Below, one piece after another: positions 1-6,021 of a stretch of 7,078 bases of DNA. The position numbers and the translations under genes were made by a program. The notes under the pieces are model-generated. The model ran no database searches and was not told where the DNA came from. It saw only the letters and a program-made list of their open reading frames with translations. Within the stretch, counting starts at the first letter, position 1. Each line of letters begins with the position of its first letter. Source of the stretch: an uncultured Clostridia bacterium (lineage in GTDB: Bacteria > Bacillota > Clostridia > UBA1381); assembly GCA_945948775.1 (NCBI GenBank), contig CAMFCK010000040.1, positions 1-7,078 of the forward strand. The letters are read 5' to 3'.

Positions 1-500
1 TCCTCCGGAAACTGTGCGCAGACCACATCAAGCAGATCGCCCACGCCAAGTCCGTGCGTGGAGGAAATTGCAATCGGATCACCGAGCCCGAGATTGTAAA
101 ATTCGTAAAATTCCATGGGCGGATCGCCTATAGAGTCGACCTTATTGACCGCAAGAACTATTTTCTTTTTTGCTTTCAAAAGCATTGCCGCAACGTCTTG
201 ATCGTTGGCGGTCACGCCGTCCTTTACGCTTGTCATAAGCACCACAACGTCCGCCATCTCAATGGCAAGCTCCGCCTGACGCCGCATCTGCGAGAGTATC
301 TCGTCCTTGGAAAACGGCTCGATTCCGCCTGTATCAACAAGAGTAAAATGCTTGTCGAGCCATGAGGCGTCGGCGTATATGCGGTCGCGCGTAACTCCGG
401 GAGTATCCTCCACTATACTTATGCGCCTGCCGGCAATTTTATTAAAAAGTGTCGATTTGCCTACGTTGGGCCGTCCCACTATTGCTACCAATGGTTTCAT
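1..500 (-). CDS. der: Ribosome biogenesis GTPase Der (EngA), N-terminal part, cut by window edge
   Basis: Der is a tandem two-domain GTPase needed for maturation of the 50S ribosomal subunit. Only the first 166 codons are present, covering the first G domain. Visible motifs are the P-loop GRPNVGKST (residues 9-17), switch I around TPGVTRDR (33-40), the DTGG Walker B (56-59), the G4 motif NKVD (119-122) and a G5-like SSTHG (146-150). The second G domain and the KH-like C-terminus lie beyond the left edge. The ATG at 498-500 is preceded by an AAAGGA-type ribosome site at about 9 nt. The gene starts 29 nt after the stop of the DUF512 gene on the same strand, so the two are probably co-transcribed. 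In the strand before switch II-alpha3 the family usually has a VD pair (for example FVVDG); here the residues read LMTSV. The invariant nucleotide-binding motifs are intact, so I regard it as functional. Family identity is very secure. Confidence 0.96.
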   Translation of the reverse strand, partial: MKPLVAIVGRPNVGKSTLFNKIAGRRISIVEDTPGVTRDRIYADASWLDKHFTLVDTGGIEPFSKDEILSQMRRQAELAIEMADVVVLMTSVKDGVTANDQDVAAMLLKAKKKIVLAVNKVDSIGDPPMEFYEFYNLGLGDPIAISSTHGLGVGDLLDVVCAQFPE

Positions 501-529
501 AAATCAGTTCCTTTCAGTTCGCTGCACAG

Positions 530-1852
530 TTAAAACTCCAGTTCACAGCCGATAATACTTTCAATAAATACATAACCGTCATTTGGTACGGGCGTTATAT
601 CAGCGCCTAAACGCTGCTTGAGTTCGGCAAGAGTCATGTTGTCAAGAAAAATATCCTCACCGTCGCGCAGCATGCTGTCCGGTATCAGGATCTCGTCATA
701 CTGCGGCGCACCGTCCAAAGCCTTTATAATATCGCAGGCGCACACAAGCCCGGCAACATTTACTCCGCCGCCGAAAAAGTCGTTTTTCACGGCATATACT
801 GTGACCGAGATACCGGGCGCAGCCTTCTCGGTACGCGCGGCAAGCGAGCGTATGAACCCGTAGGCAAGCTCGCCGGTGGCTATTGCGATACGGCGGTTGA
901 AGCTGCGCTTTGGTATGCGCGTAATTCCGTCGTCAAATTCTTCGCGCATGGAAGCAATAAGCCCCACACCGTTTTCAATCTGCGGAAATCCCTCGTAGCT
1001 GTCGGCGCTGGGCACGTCCAGTCCTGCGTTTAAATAAAATTCATCCGCGAGATATACAAAACGTGTGCCGTGCTTTGCTAAGATGCGTTTTTGATGTTCT
1101 TCAACCTGCCGCACAACGGCAAGAGAGCTTTCCCGGTCAAAGGGCTTTAGCCGGCAAAGCCCCTTGCGATAACGGGTAAGCCCGACCGGCACGACCGAAA
1201 GACTGGAGGTGTACGGCAGCAGAGCCGCAAGCTCGCTTATAGTGCGGTCAAGCTCCGCACCGTCGTTAAAGCCCGGACACAGCACTATCTGACAGTTCAT
1301 GTAAAGTCCTGCCGCAGCAAATTTTTTCATGCGTTCGAGAATATTTCCGGCAAAACGGTTGTTTAGCATCCTTACACGCAGTTCGGGATTGGTGGGATGC
1401 ACAGATATATTTATGGGAGAAACACGCATTCTTATAAGCCGTTCAATGTCCTCGTCGCTCATGTTGGTGAGCGTGACGTAATTGCCTTGCAAAAAGGACA
1501 GTCGAGCGTCATCGTCCTTGAAATAAACGGTTTCTCTCATACCGGGCGGAAGCTGGTCGATAAAGCAGAAAATGCATTTGTTGCGGCAGCTCTGGGCAGT
1601 ATCAATAAGTCCCTTGCAAAATTCTATGCCCAGATCCTCATAATCACTTTCGATAGTTATAATTTCATGAACGCCGTCCGGTTTTTCTACCTCTACAGTA
1701 ACCTCATATTCCGCGCAGAGAAAACGGTATTCCAGAATATCCTGCGGCTGCTCGCCGTTTACCGAAACAAGAATATCGCCGGGGCATATGCCTGCCTGCG
1801 CCGCGAGGGAGTCCGGCTCTACATATGCAATTGTTCTGTCGGCATTATGCAT
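530..1852 (-). CDS. PDZ-radical SAM-DUF512 protein
   Basis: The 440-aa product belongs to the DUF512-containing putative radical-SAM family common in Clostridia; its reaction is not known to me. Order of parts: a PDZ-like N-terminus (about 1-65, with AQAGICPGDILVSVNG), a radical-SAM-like core with the cluster motif CRNKCIFC (Cys 89, 93, 96; CxxxCxxC) followed by FIDQLPPGMR, and a C-terminal DUF512 region (about 225-430) with the hallmark FFGGGVNVAGL. The three cysteines would ligate a 4Fe-4S cluster that cleaves S-adenosylmethionine. No signal peptide or membrane segment is seen, so it is probably cytoplasmic. The frame is open 24 codons further upstream (to 1924), but I chose the ATG at 1850-1852. 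It has AAGGAG at 1859-1864, 6 nt away, and the PDZ domain begins immediately after it. It is directly upstream of der with 29 nt between them, an arrangement frequent in Clostridia. That suggests a housekeeping role, but this is inference. Confidence 0.93.
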   Translation of the reverse strand: MHNADRTIAYVEPDSLAAQAGICPGDILVSVNGEQPQDILEYRFLCAEYEVTVEVEKPDGVHEIITIESDYEDLGIEFCKGLIDTAQSCRNKCIFCFIDQLPPGMRETVYFKDDDARLSFLQGNYVTLTNMSDEDIERLIRMRVSPINISVHPTNPELRVRMLNNRFAGNILERMKKFAAAGLYMNCQIVLCPGFNDGAELDRTISELAALLPYTSSLSVVPVGLTRYRKGLCRLKPFDRESSLAVVRQVEEHQKRILAKHGTRFVYLADEFYLNAGLDVPSADSYEGFPQIENGVGLIASMREEFDDGITRIPKRSFNRRIAIATGELAYGFIRSLAARTEKAAPGISVTVYAVKNDFFGGGVNVAGLVCACDIIKALDGAPQYDEILIPDSMLRDGEDIFLDNMTLAELKQRLGADITPVPNDGYVFIESIIGCELEF

Positions 1853-1858
1853 TACTTT

Positions 1859-1864
1859 CTCCTT
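1859..1864 (-). promoter_or_regulatory. Ribosome binding site fixing the DUF512 gene start
   Basis: Read on the minus strand, AAGGAG sits 6 nt before the ATG at 1850-1852. The alternative upstream start at 1922-1924 has no comparable site, so this element decides the start. Confidence 0.85.
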
Positions 1865-2016
1865 CCTTGGCAGACCTGATGCTTCAATTATATATATTTT
1901 CCCATAATTCATTATAAATATCAAGTGATTTTATAAAAAAACAGCAGTTTCACCAATTATAAAGCGTTAAAATTGACGTGCTGTTGTATTATGACGTAAA
2001 AAATTTGTTAACTGTC

Positions 2017-2052
2017 TTTATTTTATGGGAAAAGTATGATACAATATATCAT
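2017..2052 (+). promoter_or_regulatory. Putative promoter of the AEC permease operon with a dyad over the -10
   Basis: A TACAAT -10-like hexamer lies at 2040-2045, with a weak TTTATT -35-like hexamer at 2017-2022 (17-nt spacer). The -10 is embedded in a perfect 6-bp dyad, ATGATA (2036-2041) and TATCAT (2047-2052) with a 5-nt centre, which could be an operator. The rest of the 1853-2082 divergent region is AT-rich. It also holds a widely spaced 7-bp inverted repeat, AACAGCA (1940-1946) and TGCTGTT (1979-1985). A minus-strand promoter for the DUF512 gene should also lie here, but I could not single out a convincing one. The -35 is poor, so this promoter call is tentative. Confidence 0.35.
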
Positions 2053-2082
2053 GCTGATTTACAATGAAAAGAGGATGGACCT

Positions 2083-3027
2083 GTGGAAGGCTTTGATACG
2101 ATAGTACATAATATAATGCTTCTTGCGGCGGTAATGGCAGTAGGCTTTGCGGCGGTAAAAACCGGATATATCGGCGTTGAGGTGAAGAATGCAATATCTA
2201 AAGTAATAGTGAGGATCGCTTTGCCGGTGCTGATTTTAAATGCACTGACCGGCATAGAGCTGACTGCTGAGCGGCTCAGGAATGCCGGTATAGTTGTGAT
2301 TATTGCGCTTGCAGCAATAATACTGCTGTACGGAATCGGTATCATTTCATCAAAGCTGTTTAAGATGCCTGAAACCACGGCTGTCAGACATCGGTGTATG
2401 ATGAGCTTCGGCAACGTTGCGTTTCTCGGTTATCCTCTCATACGCGCATTGTTCGGCGATGAGGGTTTCTTTTATGCGGCGGTGTTCGAGGTGGTAAACG
2501 ACGCGTTTGTATGGACATTTGTAGTTTGCCGGCTGAATATGCTCGGAAAAAGGGATAAAATGACTCCGAAAATAATTTTGAAAAATGTAACAAACCCTTG
2601 TACAGTAGCATTTGTAATATCATTTATAATGATGCTTTTCGGCTGGAGATTCACCGGCTTTGCAAAGGAGCTGACCGATGGGGTGGGCGGAATGACAACA
2701 TGGCTATCTATGCTGTTTATCGGCGGAACTCTTGCAGAGGTGCGCGCCTCAAAAACAAGCAATATAAGCTCGATTTTTGTTATCGTGCTGATAAAGATGA
2801 TAATAATGCCGGTGCTGATAATTCTTGCAACGCGCGGCATGGGGATTGACAGCGCGGCGCGCGGCGCTGCGATTTTACAGGTGGCGGTACCGTCTCAGAC
2901 TATAATATCGGTGCTGACGCTTGAATACGGCGGGGATACCGTATATACCTCGGTGGGTATACTGATAACCACTCTTGCGGGACTGGTAACCATGCCGCTG
3001 GTGTATTATCTTATGTGTGCGATTTGA
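2083..3027 (+). CDS. AEC-family membrane transporter (auxin efflux carrier-like permease)
   Basis: The 314-aa integral membrane protein matches the AEC / membrane transport protein family (PF03547). Bacterial members are putative exporters or permeases for organic acids such as malate or malonate; the substrate here cannot be read from sequence. About ten hydrophobic segments are spread from residue 8 to 312 with a short central hydrophilic stretch near 151-170. Recognisable family positions are the FGNVAFLGYPL loop (109-119), the Asn-Pro pair (171-172) that opens the second half, and QVAVPSQTIISVLTLEYGGD (266-285), corresponding to the family's conserved late helix. The length is normal. The start is a GTG with GAGG at 2071-2074, 8 nt upstream; nearby ATGs at 2064 and 2075 are out of frame. 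It is followed after 24 nt by a second membrane-protein gene on the same strand, suggesting one transcript. The family call is secure, the substrate is unknown. Confidence 0.92.
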   Translation: MEGFDTIVHNIMLLAAVMAVGFAAVKTGYIGVEVKNAISKVIVRIALPVLILNALTGIELTAERLRNAGIVVIIALAAIILLYGIGIISSKLFKMPETTAVRHRCMMSFGNVAFLGYPLIRALFGDEGFFYAAVFEVVNDAFVWTFVVCRLNMLGKRDKMTPKIILKNVTNPCTVAFVISFIMMLFGWRFTGFAKELTDGVGGMTTWLSMLFIGGTLAEVRASKTSNISSIFVIVLIKMIIMPVLIILATRGMGIDSAARGAAILQVAVPSQTIISVLTLEYGGDTVYTSVGILITTLAGLVTMPLVYYLMCAI

Positions 3028-3051
3028 TTAATCGGTGAAACGGAGATTTAT

Positions 3052-3681
3052 ATGAGAAAAAATTATACTTTTTTGAAGACGCTGCTTAGTATTACCTGCG
3101 GATTTATTGCCGGAATACTGTCCGCTGCGGCGCAGAGCTATACCAAAGCGCCGATGGCGAGCGTGATACAGTGGGGAACGGTGTGGATAGTCGGCGCGTA
3201 TTTTATAGCAAGGCTCGGACGGGAGGCATGGCTGTCAGCACTGTTAGGGGCGCTGTTCCTGATTTTGTCGGTATTCGGATATTTCTGGACGCTTGATTTG
3301 CTAGGAGGATATGTATCGGGTGCAATGACGGAGTTTGACTGGAAATTATTCTCACGGTGGGCGCTGACTGCCGCGGTTGCAGGGGGCGGCCTGGGACTTC
3401 TGAGTACCTTCGGCGGGGTAAAAAGCGCGGCGGAGTGTCTGGCGCAAAGTTTGATACCATCGGTGTTTCTTGCGATTGCGCTGTTTTGTCTTTTTAATCT
3501 TGCGCAATACATTGACAGAATCGGCTTTGTCGGATTAATGCTGCTGATTGCGGCAGTTCTGCACGCGGGGGTATACAGGCGTTACGCAGGAACGGCGCGC
3601 AGTATGCTGGCAACCCTTGCGCTTGCAGTAATATGGCTGATACTGCGCGGTGCATATTTTTTGATGAGGGTGTTGTGTTAA
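3052..3681 (+). CDS. Hypothetical multi-pass membrane protein
   Basis: I do not recognise this 209-aa protein with confidence. It is almost entirely hydrophobic, with about seven predicted membrane segments near residues 8-28, 37-56, 60-84, 100-121, 132-152, 156-175 and 184-206. Short charged loops separate them (for example GREAW at 56-60, TEFDWK at 93-98, YRRY at 175-178). There are glycine-rich turns such as GGGLGLL (111-117) but no obvious catalytic or ligand-binding motif. The small size and seven-helix layout resemble small uncharacterised integral membrane families of Firmicutes (DUF6518 is one possibility, recalled weakly). The ATG at 3052 has GGAG at 3042-3045, a 6-nt spacing. It starts 24 nt after the AEC permease stop and probably shares its transcript, so it may assist or accompany that transporter, which is inference only. 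Coding status is supported by length, ribosome site and membrane-like composition. Confidence 0.82.
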   Translation: MRKNYTFLKTLLSITCGFIAGILSAAAQSYTKAPMASVIQWGTVWIVGAYFIARLGREAWLSALLGALFLILSVFGYFWTLDLLGGYVSGAMTEFDWKLFSRWALTAAVAGGGLGLLSTFGGVKSAAECLAQSLIPSVFLAIALFCLFNLAQYIDRIGFVGLMLLIAAVLHAGVYRRYAGTARSMLATLALAVIWLILRGAYFLMRVLC

Positions 3682-3725
3682 GCAATGTCCTCTTATTGGC
3701 TGATTAAATTTAGTTACAAAACGAA

Positions 3726-3747
3726 AAAACCGAAGCAATGCGGTTTT
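3726..3747 (+). terminator. Possible intrinsic terminator after the AEC operon
   Basis: A perfect 7-bp inverted repeat, AAAACCG (3726-3732) and CGGTTTT (3741-3747) with an 8-nt loop, lies 44 nt after the stop of the membrane-protein gene. The T-run is part of the stem rather than a separate tail, and only three base pairs are G-C, so it would be a weak terminator. A second small hairpin possibility (GCC-CGAA-GGC, 3764-3773) follows it. Confidence 0.4.
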
Positions 3748-3810
3748 GACTGCATTTTACCTTGCCCGAAGGCGTGCTAGGGTACATCGAGAGGTTTGGG
3801 TTTTTCTCAG

Positions 3811-3895
3811 CAGAAAAGCGTAAAATAATAGAAATCCACATTTGTGGATTTCTACATAATAAAATTCTTATTTTTATAATAACAATGCTTTTCTG
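3811..3895. repeat. Nested palindromic element between convergent genes
   Basis: Outer arms at 3811-3821 and 3885-3895 can form 11 base pairs as plus-strand RNA (nine perfect Watson-Crick pairs, CAGAAAAGC with GCTTTTCTG, then one G-U and one U-A). They enclose AAAATAA (3822-3828), which can pair with TTATTTT (3868-3874), and a perfect 12-bp inner palindrome at 3829-3854. The layout is that of a small palindromic intergenic element or a compound terminator. No flanking target-site duplication is obvious. Whether it is multicopy in the genome cannot be told from one window. Confidence 0.55.
3829..3854 (-). terminator. Strong 12-bp hairpin, probable terminator for the SLH/M15 gene, possibly bidirectional
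   Basis: TAGAAATCCACA (3829-3840) and TGTGGATTTCTA (3843-3854) are exact inverted repeats with a 2-nt centre. It begins 68 nt past the stop of the minus-strand gene ending at 3923. Read on the minus strand the stem is followed at once by TTATTTTA, a fair U-rich tail. Read on the plus strand a U-rich stretch comes only about 14 nt later. It therefore fits the minus-strand gene best. Confidence 0.6.
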
Positions 3896-3922
3896 TGTTC
3901 TGTGCTAAATGCAACAGCCTCA

Positions 3923-5461
3923 TCAGCCGCCGAGGTAGGTCATGTGCATATAATCCTTTGCATAGCCTTCACCCCAGGCGTTTCCGCCCCAAAGCCAGCC
4001 GTATTTGGCAAAGGTCTTGACTACAATGCCGTCCGGCGTAATGGAATAGGGATTTTCATATGGCTCCCAAAGCTTTCCAACCAATGCGCGGCCGCCTGCC
4101 GAAACATAGAAGTTCTCGTTTGAGTTTATATCAATGCATGTTCCGAAGCTGTGCTGCGACTGTGCGCCGCCGAGAGTGTTGCGCCAGTTATAGCAGCCAA
4201 GATCCTTAATAGGAAATTTGCTGTCATCATTGAATATTTCAGTGAAAATTGCTGTCACATCATCCGCAAGATTTTTATTTACGGTAAGCGACTGCTTAGC
4301 CGCATACTTTGTTCCGTCCGAAGCCAGACGCCACACCGGAACGGTTACCGTTCGCATGTTTGCCGCAGCTTCCTCCGCCGTTGTATATCTTGCGCCGCCG
4401 TCAAAAACTCTTGCTTCCTTGGCAGCAAGTGCTGCGCTGCTTTGTGATGAAGTCTTATACGGCTTCTGATAGGTAATGGTGACCGGCTCGGAATAGCAGG
4501 TAAGACCGTTATCATATTCTGCCGCAATTATTACGGTATAGTTTTCTCCGTCAACAAAATAATCGGTATCGACAATTACGGAGGTTCCGCTTGTTTTTAA
4601 ATCGGCAACACAGTCATAGGTTATGTCCTTAACTATGACACGATAACCTTCTGCACCGTCGGTTTTATCCCAGTTGACAGCAAACACGCCTGTTGCGGTT
4701 GAACCTGTCTGCGGATTTTTTACTTGCGGTGCAGCAAGCTCGCCGTTGTCGCCGAAGAAAGAGCGGTAAATTCTCCCTGCTGCCGCAATTGCCTGAGAGC
4801 GTGTGACATCCTCGTGCGGAAGCAGAGCATTTTCGTCAACACCGCTGATGTATTCGCTTGCTACAGCCTTTGCCAAGCCCTTGTACGCCCAGCTGTCAGC
4901 CTCGGAGAAGTCCTCATAGCCGCACAGCGCGGAACTATCGTCTGCCGAGAGCGTGCAGGCTATTCCTGCCGTCTGAAGCATTCCTACCAGCGCGACAGCG
5001 AAATCCTGCCGCGAAATATGTCCCGTCGGATCGAATATGCCTTCGCCGGCTGTTGCAATAAAGCCAAGCGAGTAAGCCTGTGCCGCGCTTAAATCATCGC
5101 AGTCATCATAAGGCAAATCAGCAAGCTCTATGCTGTCATCATCAGCTCCGCTTATCAGCTTGTAAAGCGGCATTATGAGCTGTGAGAATTCAAGCCTTGT
5201 AAGACCGGAGGAAAGATTACCCGTAATAAGCTCCTGGGGGATAAGCCCGGCCTTGTTTAATAAAATGAAATCCTCCGCCGCCCAGCCTGCAAGATCCCAT
5301 CTGTCATCAGCCTGTGCCGCCTCAGTTTCGGTAAAAGAAGAGCTTCCCGTTAATATATTTAACTGTTCATTACCTGCCCAAACCTCGTTATTCGCCAGCG
5401 CGGGCGTTGTTCCTGCCGTTAAAAGCGCTGCCGCAAGCAACAAAATTATGAGTTTTTTCAT
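3923..5461 (-). CDS. Exported SLH-repeat protein with Fn3-like and M15 D-Ala-D-Ala carboxypeptidase-like domain
   Basis: The 512-aa product is a secreted cell-wall protein. Residues 1-23 are a signal peptide (MKK, a Leu/Ala core, ALA cleavage motif). Three degenerate SLH-like repeats follow at about 61-105, 117-163 and 182-235, with SLH-type motifs TRLE (88-91), SRQD and TRSQ. These would hold it to cell-wall polymers. An Fn3-like beta domain is at about 244-331, and an M15-type zinc peptidase domain at about 369-512. That domain carries SQHSFGTCID, matching SxHxxGxxxD, so His437 and Asp444 are expected zinc ligands. The terminal DYMHM supplies His506 as third ligand and Asp503 as catalytic acid. 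Family members cleave peptidoglycan peptides (D-Ala-D-Ala carboxypeptidase or endopeptidase). The start is the ATG at 5459-5461, with AGGTGAT at 5469-5475; the frame is open to 5527, but only this start gives a proper signal peptide. An alternative ATG three codons upstream is possible. It is a single-gene unit with its own promoter. Confidence 0.92.
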   Translation of the reverse strand: MKKLIILLLAAALLTAGTTPALANNEVWAGNEQLNILTGSSSFTETEAAQADDRWDLAGWAAEDFILLNKAGLIPQELITGNLSSGLTRLEFSQLIMPLYKLISGADDDSIELADLPYDDCDDLSAAQAYSLGFIATAGEGIFDPTGHISRQDFAVALVGMLQTAGIACTLSADDSSALCGYEDFSEADSWAYKGLAKAVASEYISGVDENALLPHEDVTRSQAIAAAGRIYRSFFGDNGELAAPQVKNPQTGSTATGVFAVNWDKTDGAEGYRVIVKDITYDCVADLKTSGTSVIVDTDYFVDGENYTVIIAAEYDNGLTCYSEPVTITYQKPYKTSSQSSAALAAKEARVFDGGARYTTAEEAAANMRTVTVPVWRLASDGTKYAAKQSLTVNKNLADDVTAIFTEIFNDDSKFPIKDLGCYNWRNTLGGAQSQHSFGTCIDINSNENFYVSAGGRALVGKLWEPYENPYSITPDGIVVKTFAKYGWLWGGNAWGEGYAKDYMHMTYLGG

Positions 5462-5498
5462 ACATAGCATCACCTGCCTCAAATTTTGCACAGTTCTT

Positions 5499-5527
5499 AT
5501 TATAGCACCTAAAAATGTCCTGGTCAA
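5499..5527 (-). promoter_or_regulatory. Sigma-A type promoter of the SLH/M15 gene
   Basis: On the minus strand, TTGACC (5522-5527) and a perfect TATAAT (5499-5504) are separated by exactly 17 nt. Transcription would start near 5491-5493, giving a leader of about 30 nt that contains the AGGTGAT ribosome site. The match suggests strong, housekeeping-type expression. No operator-like dyad overlaps it. Confidence 0.85.
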
Positions 5528-5570
5528 CTATAAAAAATTAAACTTTTTGTAAACATGAGGTGACCGCTTT

Positions 5571-5663
5571 GTGAAAAAACGGCATTATGGGCGCAAAATG
5601 CCTGAAACACAAAATGCAACAGACCATAAAAGGGTATTGCTTAACGCAACACCTTCATTATAG
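5571..5663 (+). CDS. Doubtful 30-codon open frame with a good ribosome site
   Basis: GAGGTGA (5557-5563) lies 7 nt before a GTG at 5571, followed by 30 sense codons and TAG. The conceptual peptide begins MKKRHYGRKMPE and is basic, with no recognisable domain or membrane segment. The only arguments for it are the ribosome site and the spacing. Against it, the same DNA forms two terminator-like hairpins on the opposite strand, no plus-strand promoter is evident, and the length is within chance. I list it as a weak candidate. Confidence 0.15.
   Translation: MKKRHYGRKMPETQNATDHKRVLLNATPSL
5574..5602 (-). terminator. Second minus-strand terminator-like hairpin
   Basis: On the minus strand, GGCATT (5597-5602) and AATGCC (5581-5586) pair perfectly around a 10-nt loop and are followed by G and a run of six T (5574-5579). 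The stem is only 6 bp, so alone it would be moderate. It sits downstream of another hairpin and upstream of the SLH/M15 promoter, so it could be a back-up stop. Confidence 0.5.
5628..5653 (-). terminator. Minus-strand terminator of the broken small gene
   Basis: As minus-strand RNA, 5646-5653 (GGUGUUGC) and 5633-5640 (GCAAUACC) form 8 base pairs with one G-U wobble and a 5-nt loop, followed by CTTTT. It begins 15 nt after the TAG that closes the degraded small gene at 5669-5851, the expected place for its terminator. Confidence 0.6.
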
Positions 5664-5668
5664 CTTTT

Positions 5669-5851
5669 CTATAAGAAACGCCGCATATCAATTGTCAGCT
5701 TTTCCTCAAGATTAATCAGACGCTTAGCAATATCTTTGGATTTTTCATCGGCAGCTTCGTATTGGTTGAGATATTTATTGAGCGTTTTAACTCCCATATT
5801 GCAGCCATCCGTCAGCATAGCGACAACATTTTTTGATTATTCGGCAGTCAT
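5669..5851 (-). pseudogene. Small helical protein gene broken by a stop at codon 5
   Basis: The minus-strand frame reads ATG (5849-5851), then Thr-Ala-Glu, a TAA at 5837-5839, then 55 uninterrupted codons to TAG at 5669-5671. The downstream part looks like real protein. It contains MLTDGCNMGVK, NKYLNQYEAADEKSKDIAK and RLINLEEKLTIDMRRFL, an amphipathic, charged and mostly helical sequence of about 50 residues, perhaps a helical-bundle protein. I cannot name the family. A CAA-to-TAA change at codon 5 would explain the break. Reinitiation at the ATG of codon 12 (5816-5818) is conceivable but it has no ribosome site, and the first ATG has only a weak GAG. A terminator-like hairpin follows the TAG by 15 nt, which supports former gene status. 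It could be a recent pseudogene, a sequencing error, or a gene using an internal start. Confidence 0.6.
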
Positions 5852-5927
5852 TATATAAGCTCAAAAAGCCTCAGAAAAGATAAAAGACATGAGAAATGAT
5901 ACAATTTATATACATTTTGACATGAAC

Positions 5928-5980
5928 GCCGGAAAATAAGCATCAGGATGCGGTATTTCCGGCATTAGTGTGGGAAATAC
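5928..5980. other. Overlapping, mutually exclusive hairpins upstream of the Rrf2 gene
   Basis: Hairpin A spans 5928-5963: GCCGGAAA (5928-5935) pairs with TTTCCGGC (5956-5963), TA with TA inside, and a terminal GCATC-AG-GATGC. Hairpin B pairs GTATTTCC (5953-5960) with GGAAATAC (5973-5980) around 12 nt. They share 5953-5960, so only one can form at a time. Neither has a T-run. They lie upstream of the rrf2 promoter at 6022-6050, so they are not in its leader. They may be operator DNA, or the 5' region of a transcript from another start. Confidence 0.55.
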
Positions 5981-6021
5981 GGTTCTTTAGGGTAATTTTC
6001 TGATAAAAATTAAGTTTTTTC

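Noticed and set aside
1397..1879. A 160-codon plus-strand open frame
   Set aside because: It is antisense to the DUF512 gene, whose family motifs are unmistakable, and has no family resemblance or ribosome site of its own.
1853..1924. A 24-codon N-terminal extension of the DUF512 protein
   Set aside because: The ribosome site at 1859-1864 lies inside it and the PDZ domain begins right after the ATG at 1852; the extension is AT-rich upstream sequence.
1974..1997. Direct repeat TGACGT with 18-nt period
   Set aside because: Only two 6-bp copies in AT-rich DNA; compatible with chance and not tied to the promoter.
2472..2840. A 122-codon minus-strand open frame
   Set aside because: It mirrors the AEC permease; the hydrophobic composition comes from the complementary codons of a membrane protein.
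5462..5527. A 22-codon N-terminal extension of the SLH/M15 protein
   Set aside because: It would bury the signal peptide and run through the TATAAT promoter and the AGGTGAT ribosome site.
5175..5552. A 125-codon plus-strand open frame
   Set aside because: It is antisense to the signal peptide and first SLH repeat and runs through the promoter of the SLH/M15 gene; no recognisable protein features.
5917..5922. Perfect TTGACA -35-like hexamer
   Set aside because: There is no -10-like sequence 16-18 nt downstream; hairpin A occupies that position.
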